A DNA stretch of 10,584 nt. Origin: an uncultured Gammaproteobacteria bacterium. GTDB lineage: Bacteria > Pseudomonadota > Gammaproteobacteria > PS1 > Pseudothioglobaceae. The translations under genes were made by a program, and so were the position numbers. Numbering within the stretch: position 1 is the stretch's first letter; each line of letters starts with the position of its first letter. A model generated the notes under the pieces. It worked only from the letters and a program-made list of their open reading frames with translations, searched no databases and was not told where the DNA came from. The stretch is taken from assembly GCA_929200175.1 (NCBI GenBank), contig CAKMYR010000036.1, positions 1 to 10,584 of the forward strand, given 5' to 3'. Positions 5,901 through 10,584 of this stretch are shown piece after piece.

Positions 5901-7055
5901 ATGAAAAAAATACTTTTATTTAGACATGAATCTTGGATTGAAGCACCCCATTTGACTGACTTACTTTCTAAATTTGAAATACCTTATGAAGTTATAAAAA
6001 TCGACCAAGAAGATACTATTCCAAGTGATATAAATAACGAGATAGGAGGATTAGTTTTTTTAGGAGGAACAATGAGTGTCAATGATCCAATTCCTTGGAT
6101 ACAAAATGAACTTGACTTAATTCGTTTAGCTCATCAAAAAAATATACCTATTCTTGGACATTGTTTAGGTAGCCAGCTAATTAGTAAGGCATTAGGAGGA
6201 AAAGTTGCGCCGATGAAACAAAAAGAAATAGGATGGCATTCAATCGATTTTTGTAAAAACGAAAAGGCTAAAGAATGGCAAGGAAAAATCCCCAACCACA
6301 CTAAAATATTGGTGTGGCATCATGATGAGTTTACTATACCCAAAGGAGCATCTTCTTTATATACGACATCAAACTGTAAAAACCAAGCCTTTGTCAAAGA
6401 TAATATTATAGCAACAGTAGCTCATATTGAGGTATCAAATACCATGTTAAAAAGCTGGCTAAATATTTATGGTTACGATATTGAACCTAATGGTAACTCT
6501 ATGCAAACGATAGAGCAAATAAAAAATAATATGCAAAGTAAAATGCAAAAAATGCACTTTATGACCGATACCTTTTATTTAAAATGGCTAAAGTTTATTT
6601 ATAATCAAGATTCTGAACCTAAACTTCTTAAAAAAATTCAATCATACTTGAAATCAGGCTCTTGTTTATGTGGCAATATCACTTTTTCTTTAAAAAACCC
6701 TCGTAATGTAGTTAATTGTCATTGTGAAGAATGTAGAAAATTTCATGGCAATTATGCTGCCTTTACCAAAGCAAAACAAGAAGATATTTATATATTTTCT
6801 GAAGAACAAATCAAATGGTACCAATTAAAAACAGATCAAGCAAAAAGAGGATTTTGTAAAAATTGCGGTTCAAGTTTATTTTGGAAACCAAATGATAATA
6901 GTGGCATTTGTGTCTCAGCAAGTGCATTAGATACTCCTACTGAACTAAAAACTACCAGCCACATATACACCAATAATGCCAGTGATTTTTACAAGATAAA
7001 TGATAATTTAGAAAAATATCCTGCTACAATGAAAAATACAAATCCAATAAAATAG
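5901..7055 (+). CDS. Fusion of class I glutamine amidotransferase and GFA/CENP-V zinc domain
   Basis: This one uninterrupted 384-residue frame joins two enzymes. Residues 1 to about 195 form a GMP-synthase-like class I glutamine amidotransferase: GGLVFLGGTMSVND at 49-62, nucleophile Cys88 in LGHCLGSQ (85-92), and His175/Glu177 in VAHIEVSN. The triad for releasing ammonia from glutamine (or a related amide or peptide hydrolysis) is therefore complete. A basic, methionine-rich linker (about 200-250) leads to a GFA domain with all its zinc cysteines: SCLCG (255, 257), NCHCEEC (273, 275, 278) and CKNC (319, 322). The GFA family is named for the disputed glutathione-dependent formaldehyde-activating enzyme Gfa. 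Stand-alone GFA proteins are about the length of this C-terminal part. A GGA-containing SD (TAGGA, ending 5893) supports the start. The gene converges with the reductase gene, 48 bp away. The joint function is unknown. Confidence 0.82.
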   Translation: MKKILLFRHESWIEAPHLTDLLSKFEIPYEVIKIDQEDTIPSDINNEIGGLVFLGGTMSVNDPIPWIQNELDLIRLAHQKNIPILGHCLGSQLISKALGGKVAPMKQKEIGWHSIDFCKNEKAKEWQGKIPNHTKILVWHHDEFTIPKGASSLYTTSNCKNQAFVKDNIIATVAHIEVSNTMLKSWLNIYGYDIEPNGNSMQTIEQIKNNMQSKMQKMHFMTDTFYLKWLKFIYNQDSEPKLLKKIQSYLKSGSCLCGNITFSLKNPRNVVNCHCEECRKFHGNYAAFTKAKQEDIYIFSEEQIKWYQLKTDQAKRGFCKNCGSSLFWKPNDNSGICVSASALDTPTELKTTSHIYTNNASDFYKINDNLEKYPATMKNTNPIK

Positions 7056-7103
7056 AACAGATTTTGCAAACATCTTTTACTAGAAAAATTATTTAATTTA
7101 TTT

Positions 7104-8144
7104 TTAAGAATCACAGTCTACCCAAACATCTTTTGATAAAGGGATAGCTTGGCATAAAAGTATATAATCTCGGCTTAAATCACGTTTGGATAGGCTTGTG
7201 GTTTTTTTCATTGCTACTTCGCCAGATTTTCTCACTGCCATACATGAACCGCAGTGAGCTTCTTTGCATAAATAGGAAGGATCAAATCCTGCTGATAAAA
7301 TACTTTCTAGTAATGTAGAGCCATGTTTATACGGTACTTCACAGATATTTTCATCTAAGGTGATAGTGAATTTAGATATTCCCTTAGGCGCGACAATAGT
7401 TTTAGATTTACTAGTATTTGCGTTTTCATCATCTTCAGTAATATCAGGACTGTTGAAGTATTCAAGAAATATATTATTTTCGTTGAAATTATTCCGTACT
7501 GAAACTTCTTTAATAAGACTCATAAATGATTCTGGGCCACAAATATATAAATGAGCGTCATCAGCAAGATTAATAAAATCTAAGATAATATCCTCTGTTA
7601 GTCTTCCTAATACGCTACTAATATGATAGTGGCAAGTAAATTGATATTTATATTTTTCACTAAGTCGCTGAATTTCCTCGTGAAAAATAATTGACTCTTG
7701 ATTTTGATTAGCATAAATTAAGTAAATCAATCGATTAGTAGTATTAAGAGTATTTTTAATAATCGAAATTACAGGGGTAATTCCACTACCTGCAGCGAAA
7801 AATAATATCGGATTAGTTGCCGGTTGTAGAATAAATCGCCCTTTTGGCTTTGCTACATCAATAACATCTCCAACTTGTAATATGTCATGAAACCAATTTG
7901 ATACCAAGCCGTTATTTATTCTTTTTACTGTAACTTTTAATTCCGACTCAATAATTGGAGTGCTAGATAAAGAATAACATCTTTCAAGATTAGTAGTGCC
8001 TTGTAAAGGAATACGAAAAGTTAGATATTGCCCTGATTGATACTTAAATAATGTTATATCTTCGTCTCGTGGCTTGAATATAATAGATTTAGCATCTAAA
8101 GTCTCGTTAATAATATCATTAACTGTAAGAGAATAAAACTTCAT
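7104..8144 (-). CDS. Ferredoxin-reductase-type NAD(P)H oxidoreductase with C-terminal [2Fe-2S] domain
   Basis: This 346-residue electron-transfer protein has the order FAD domain, NAD(P) domain, plant-type ferredoxin, as in PaaE, KshB and Hcr. RCYSLSS at 55-61 is the flavin-binding RxYS motif. AAGSGITPV at 117-125 is the NAD(P) loop, and CGPESFM at 202-208 is the conserved end of that domain. An acidic, Ser/Thr-rich linker runs from about 233 to 250. The ferredoxin part has Cys293, Cys298, Cys301 and Cys331 for the [2Fe-2S] cluster (CKEAHCGSC and LLC). It would move electrons from NAD(P)H through flavin to the iron-sulfur centre. It starts 6 nt after the stop of the MOSC gene with little SD, so the two are transcribed together and probably translationally coupled. 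The MOSC protein is the natural acceptor partner. Which of NADH or NADPH is used cannot be told. Confidence 0.85.
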   Translation of the reverse strand: MKFYSLTVNDIINETLDAKSIIFKPRDEDITLFKYQSGQYLTFRIPLQGTTNLERCYSLSSTPIIESELKVTVKRINNGLVSNWFHDILQVGDVIDVAKPKGRFILQPATNPILFFAAGSGITPVISIIKNTLNTTNRLIYLIYANQNQESIIFHEEIQRLSEKYKYQFTCHYHISSVLGRLTEDIILDFINLADDAHLYICGPESFMSLIKEVSVRNNFNENNIFLEYFNSPDITEDDENANTSKSKTIVAPKGISKFTITLDENICEVPYKHGSTLLESILSAGFDPSYLCKEAHCGSCMAVRKSGEVAMKKTTSLSKRDLSRDYILLCQAIPLSKDVWVDCDS

Positions 8145-8150
8145 TATTTT

Positions 8151-8936
8151 TTATTCAGCAATAACAATCTCATCTCCTTTATTAACTGGACCTTCTTTAA
8201 GTACCGCAGCATAAACTCCTGTAAATCCTTCGTGCTTTCTGGTAACGTGTTTTAATAACTTAGGCTCAGTTTCTGCTGTTTCAGGATTTATAGTAATGAA
8301 TTTGCAACGAGGATCGCGTTCAATAATCATTAATTCTACAGTATCTCCAACATGAATTTTTTTACCAACAAGCTGATCTTCATAAAAGCCAGCAGAATTA
8401 TCCCAATCAACATAGAAATTAGAACGAAATTGTAATTTATCAATATCAAGCTTGGTTTCTTGTTTTAATTGCTCTAAGGTTTGCAAAGAAAATAAAGTTA
8501 CAGGACGGCAATCAGTTATACTTCTTTGTGTGTAATGTAACTTTAACTGGCCTTCGGATTGCCCACTTATGTTTTCAAGAAATTCTGGGCTTTCAATATC
8601 ATACACTTCACCATCTGGAGTTTTAACATTTACTGCAAAAGCTTCTTTCGTCGGGTATGCAGGATTTAATACCGCTGGATTATCAAGCGCTTCTTGCATG
8701 TTATCGGGCTTTAATGTTGCTTTGCGATTTTTAAAATAGGCTTGATGCAAAACAAATCTTTCATATTCACGCGCCGTATGCCAGGGAAATTCTTTCGGGG
8801 ATGATGTTGCTGAAATTGCATAAACGCGATCTCCCATTAATCCAGCAAACGAAACAAAAATCTCATCAACTTCCTCTCCGCGCATACTTTTAACAGGATA
8901 GCGCCAAACACTTTCTAGTTTTCCAATTTTAGACAT
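8151..8936 (-). CDS. MOSC domain protein (mARC/YcbX-like molybdenum enzyme)
   Basis: This 261-residue cytoplasmic protein starts with the MOSC N-terminal beta-barrel signature (ESVWRYPVKSMRGEEV, 8-23, then LMGDRVYA at 33-40). It continues through LQFRSNFYVDW (168-178) into the MOSC core. Cys211 in RDPRCKFITINPET aligns with the conserved cysteine of the CSRC-type motif in mARC and YcbX, which binds molybdenum. MOSC enzymes reduce N-hydroxylated bases, hydroxylamines and related compounds. YcbX carries its own C-terminal ferredoxin, which is missing here; the ferredoxin is supplied by the next gene. I chose the ATG at 8936 because GGAG (8945-8948) lies 8 nt upstream and the protein then begins at the usual point. 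A GTG at 8978 would add 14 residues unlike the family. The substrate is unknown. Confidence 0.85.
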   Translation of the reverse strand: MSKIGKLESVWRYPVKSMRGEEVDEIFVSFAGLMGDRVYAISATSSPKEFPWHTAREYERFVLHQAYFKNRKATLKPDNMQEALDNPAVLNPAYPTKEAFAVNVKTPDGEVYDIESPEFLENISGQSEGQLKLHYTQRSITDCRPVTLFSLQTLEQLKQETKLDIDKLQFRSNFYVDWDNSAGFYEDQLVGKKIHVGDTVELMIIERDPRCKFITINPETAETEPKLLKHVTRKHEGFTGVYAAVLKEGPVNKGDEIVIAE

Positions 8937-8944
8937 TATACTTT

Positions 8945-8948
8945 CTCC
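8945..8948 (-). promoter_or_regulatory. Ribosome binding site that sets the MOSC start
   Basis: GGAG on the minus strand lies 8 nt before the ATG at 8936. The alternative GTG start at 8978 would place this site inside the coding region. Confidence 0.6.
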
Positions 8949-9024
8949 ATCCGCAAAAAATAATATCAAGCTAAACACTTATTTGTGCAGTTTTATAAAT
9001 GCCTAACCATTTATCCAAAAACTG

Positions 9025-9033
9025 ATTGTACCA
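9025..9033 (-). promoter_or_regulatory. Possible extended -10 promoter of the MOSC-reductase operon
   Basis: On the minus strand TACAAT (9030-9025) is directly preceded by TGG (9033-9031), giving the extended -10 form TGnTACAAT. No good -35 is visible. The leader to the MOSC ATG would be about 80 nt. Confidence 0.35.
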
Positions 9034-9070
9034 CAACCAAATTAGCATAACGATAAACTTAATCTTATCT

Positions 9071-9090
9071 TAAGGGTAAAATAAGGGTAA
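9071..9090 (+). repeat. Tandem TAAGGGTAA repeat upstream of the GST gene
   Basis: TAAGGGTAA occurs at 9071-9079 and again at 9082-9090, an 11-bp period that places both copies on one face of the helix. A TATATT hexamer follows immediately (9091-9096). The repeats lie in the intergenic region between the divergent MOSC and GST genes and could be a regulator binding site. Confidence 0.4.
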
Positions 9091-9132
9091 TATATTTATA
9101 TAGTTGTTGTATTTTAATAATAGTTATACCTT

Positions 9133-9137
9133 AGGAG
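9133..9137 (+). promoter_or_regulatory. Ribosome binding site that sets the GST start
   Basis: AGGAG lies 5 nt before the ATG at 9143. An in-frame TTG at 9104 would add 13 residues ahead of the conserved first strand of the thioredoxin fold and has no such site. Confidence 0.65.
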
Positions 9138-9142
9138 ATGAA

Positions 9143-9754
9143 ATGAAATTATTCGGTCACCCAGATTCTGGTCATGCACTGAAAGTCAAGTTTTTCTTAG
9201 ACTGGCTTGAAATTGAATATGAATATGAAATTATTGATATTTTTTCTGAGCCAAGCACAAGAAGCAATGAGTTTTTAAATGCTTCTAAATTTTCCGAAGT
9301 ACCAACTTTGATAGACGGATCAAAATCTTACATTCAATCAAACGCAATACTTGTTTATCTATCTGATAAATTTGGAAAGTTTAAAAATCCTGATGAAAGA
9401 CAAAAATGCTTGGAATGGCTGGTGTGGGAAGCCAATAAAATTGGACTTTGTTTACCTCAATTAAGATGCCATAAAAAATTAGCTAAATCTCATCCAGAAT
9501 TTATATTATCACAAGATGCATATAATTGGTTAAGCGCTAGATATAAACATGATGTTGGTGTGCTTGACAAAGAATTAGCTGATAAAAACTTTATACTTGG
9601 TAACGACATATCACCAGCTGATTTTTCTTTATGCGCCTATTTAATGTATACAGATGAAGCAGATATTGATATTCCTCAAAATGTTGAGTCTTGGTTACAA
9701 AGAATGCGAGAACAAAAAGGATGGCAAAGCCCTTACGAAATGCTAAAAGGCTAA
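9143..9754 (+). CDS. Glutathione S-transferase family protein
   Basis: This 203-residue cytoplasmic protein has the two-domain GST plan. A thioredoxin-like N-domain (1 to about 78) begins MKLFGHPDSGHALKVK, and Ser9 lies where the catalytic Ser/Cys/Tyr usually is. The cis-proline motif is EVPTL at 52-56 (Pro54). The glutathione-binding motif is QSNAI at 65-69, in place of the usual ESxAI. The helical C-domain (about 88-203) contains FILGNDISPADFSLCAYL, the conserved N-capping and hydrophobic-staple region. Members conjugate or isomerise electrophiles with glutathione or reduce disulfides; no substrate can be named. The gene is divergent from the MOSC operon and followed by a VOC-like gene 110 bp away. 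The start rests on the AGGAG site and the family's usual N-terminus. Confidence 0.83.
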   Translation: MKLFGHPDSGHALKVKFFLDWLEIEYEYEIIDIFSEPSTRSNEFLNASKFSEVPTLIDGSKSYIQSNAILVYLSDKFGKFKNPDERQKCLEWLVWEANKIGLCLPQLRCHKKLAKSHPEFILSQDAYNWLSARYKHDVGVLDKELADKNFILGNDISPADFSLCAYLMYTDEADIDIPQNVESWLQRMREQKGWQSPYEMLKG

Positions 9755-9852
9755 AAAAACTCTAGTAGACCTTAGGCATTAGGTATTTATTATTTTGTAA
9801 TTAATTGTATTATTATGTATAACATCAAATTTATAACAATTAATTAGCATTA

Positions 9853-9859
9853 AAGGAGG
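9853..9859 (+). promoter_or_regulatory. Strong SD supporting a GTG start
   Basis: AAGGAGG, close to the full anti-SD complement, lies 5 nt before GTG at 9865. This justifies a non-ATG start for the short VOC-like gene. Confidence 0.7.
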
Positions 9860-9864
9860 CGAAA

Positions 9865-10188
9865 GTGAAAAAATTACACATAGCTATTTCAACAGATAAG
9901 ATAGAACAAACAGTTAGTGACTATAGCGTTCGTTTGGGAATGAAGCCATGTTTAATCATTGCTGGAGAATATGCACTTTGGAGAACCAAATCACTTAATG
10001 TTTCAGTTCGCCAAGACTCTGCATGCAAGCCTGGAGAACTCAGACATTTAGGCTGGGAAGATATTAACGCATTAGAATTCAGTAAAGAAACTGATGTAAA
10101 TGGTATAGTTTGGGAGCGTTTCAATGCACAACAACAAGCAGATGAAATAAACGCCCTATGGCCAGAAGCAAATTACCATCTAGAATAA
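9865..10188 (+). CDS. Short VOC (glyoxalase/bleomycin-resistance fold) family protein
   Basis: This 107-residue protein has one VOC module. MKKLHIAIST opens the first strand, and a helix follows (DKIEQTVSDYSVRLG, 11-25, the usual 'dYs.rLG' pattern). Next comes the GEYALWRTKSLNVSVR strand pair (34-49) and a GELRHLGWED segment (57-66). VOC proteins bind a metal ion through a His/Glu set in a paired-module site. Candidates here are His5, His61 and Glu64, but one module alone would have to dimerise. The family includes lyases, dioxygenases and resistance proteins, and short members of this kind have no assigned substrate. The GTG start is set by an excellent SD. The gene follows the GST gene by 110 bp, and a perfect palindrome starts 26 nt after its stop. 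Confidence 0.65.
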   Translation: MKKLHIAISTDKIEQTVSDYSVRLGMKPCLIIAGEYALWRTKSLNVSVRQDSACKPGELRHLGWEDINALEFSKETDVNGIVWERFNAQQQADEINALWPEANYHLE

Positions 10189-10213
10189 ATTTTTCATAAA
10201 TACATTATTATCG

Positions 10214-10234
10214 CCTAACGCTACAAGCGTTAGG
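10214..10234 (+). repeat. Perfect 9-bp-stem palindrome
   Basis: CCTAACGCT (10214-10222) and AGCGTTAGG (10226-10234) are exact reverse complements around the loop ACA. It begins 26 nt after the stop of the VOC-like gene. Neither side shows the T-run of a classic intrinsic terminator. It is the most stable hairpin I found in the window and may stop transcription or protect mRNA ends, or be a dispersed repeat. Confidence 0.6.
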
Positions 10235-10262
10235 AATGAAAAAGTATGAAAACAAGAAAAAG

Positions 10263-10373
10263 ATGAATAAAATAATACTGATATTTATGGCTATCATATT
10301 AAGCAACTGTTCTCAAAATTATACAAAAAACGCTCACAATCTGAACCATTTAAATTCTATAATAAATATTTAA
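10263..10373 (+). CDS. Possible mini-lipoprotein
   Basis: This 36-codon frame starts MNKIILIFMAIILSNCSQN. A single basic residue, a hydrophobic core (4-13) and a lipobox-like LSNC with Cys16 make a plausible lipoprotein signal peptide, leaving a mature part of about 21 residues (CSQNYTKN onward, Asn-rich). An in-frame ATG at 10236 would add nine mostly basic residues (MKKYENKKK) but touches the palindrome. The SD is weak in both cases. It could also be the remnant of a longer lipoprotein gene or an entericidin-like small protein. I have no family match. Confidence 0.35.
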   Translation: MNKIILIFMAIILSNCSQNYTKNAHNLNHLNSIINI

Positions 10374-10462
10374 ATAAATTTTTTACCTATAATTTATTCT
10401 TTTTGATTAGATAATAATTAGAATAATTTAAACAATTAACAACTAAAAGCAAAGGAGAAAAT

Positions 10463-10584
10463 ATGTTCGCACGTTACTTTACTTTTAAAACCACAGCCGA
10501 AAATCGTCCAGCAATCGAAAAGATGGCTGATGAAATTTACCGCTATTCCGTAACTATACCTGGGTTTGTGAGTGCAACCTATGT
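10463..10584 (+). CDS. Antibiotic biosynthesis monooxygenase (ABM)-like protein, 5' part (partial)
   Basis: The gene runs off the right edge after 40 codons. It begins MFARYFTFKTTAENRP, with AIEKMADEIYRYS following as a helix, then IPGFVSATY (32-40). A beta strand, a helix with spaced charged residues and the 'PGFVsatY' second strand are what ABM-type and other dimeric alpha/beta-barrel proteins show at their N-terminus. Such proteins include small monooxygenases, haem-degrading enzymes and stress proteins. The functional residues lie beyond the window, so no activity is claimed. AGGAG at 10453-10457, 5 nt before the ATG, gives a firm start. Confidence 0.55.
   Translation, partial: MFARYFTFKTTAENRPAIEKMADEIYRYSVTIPGFVSATY

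Noticed and set aside
7056..7106. Bidirectional terminator between the converging fusion and reductase genes
   Set aside because: The only arms (AAAAAT 7084-7089 and ATTTTT 7100-7105) are pure A/T with a 10-nt loop and would not form a stable stem.
8937..8978. N-terminal extension of the MOSC gene from GTG at 8978
   Set aside because: The 14 extra residues are unlike the family and would include the clear SD that precedes the ATG at 8936.
9104..9142. N-terminal extension of the GST gene from TTG at 9104
   Set aside because: The ATG at 9143 has an AGGAG site and gives the normal GST N-terminus. The extension overlaps probable promoter DNA.
8998..9780. Inverted 9-mers AATGCCTAA (8998-9006) and TTAGGCATT (9772-9780) flanking the GST gene, possible mobile-element ends
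   Set aside because: Many 9-bp inverted matches are expected by chance in 10 kb. No transposase, target duplication or longer similarity supports an element.
10214..10234. Palindrome as an integron attC site
   Set aside because: The arm sequence resembles attC ends, but the element is 21 nt with a perfect stem. attC sites are over 55 nt, with imperfect stems and extrahelical bases, and no integrase or cassette array is present.

Overview
The window is AT-rich chromosomal DNA (about two thirds A+T by eye). Its gene content fits a gammaproteobacterium: the tail of PEP synthase, a periplasmic DUF2059 protein, a SorAB-type sulfite dehydrogenase, a MOSC/reductase pair, and small GST, VOC and ABM-type proteins. 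Low GC together with periplasmic sulfite oxidation suggests a sulfur-oxidising lineage of the SUP05/Thioglobus kind. That placement is inferred from content and is not proven. No rRNA, tRNA, insertion sequence, integrase or CRISPR array was seen.

Layout. (1) 1-842: the 3' end of ppsA, then a secreted DUF2059 protein. (2) 933-2605: three small genes with weak or absent Shine-Dalgarno (SD) sites. They encode a short protein resembling the trypsin-co-occurring (Trypco2-like) domain, a uracil-DNA-glycosylase-fold protein without iron-sulfur cysteines, and a dual-specificity phosphatase with an intact active site. This is the most accessory-looking part. (3) 2744-3637: an EamA/DMT transporter, then 330 bp without a gene that carries a good sigma70-type promoter. 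(4) 3968-5676: sorA-sorB, a Tat-exported molybdenum sulfite dehydrogenase and its c-type cytochrome. (5) 5901-7055: one reading frame joining a class I glutamine amidotransferase to a GFA/CENP-V zinc domain. (6) 7104-8936, minus strand: a MOSC protein followed 6 nt later by a flavin and [2Fe-2S] NAD(P)H reductase. (7) 9143-10584, plus strand: glutathione S-transferase-like protein, short VOC-like protein, a perfect 21-nt palindrome, a possible mini-lipoprotein, and the start of an ABM-like protein.

How the genes may work together. SorAB would oxidise sulfite to sulfate in the periplasm and pass electrons to cytochrome c. The MOSC/reductase pair looks like a split, mARC/YcbX-like molybdenum reductase with its own electron supply, so the window encodes two different molybdenum-cofactor enzymes, one exported and one cytoplasmic. 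The amidotransferase-GFA fusion, GST, VOC and ABM proteins suggest thiol or electrophile chemistry, but no shared pathway is shown. The main candidates for something undescribed are the amidotransferase-GFA fusion and the Trypco2-like/UDG-like/phosphatase cluster.
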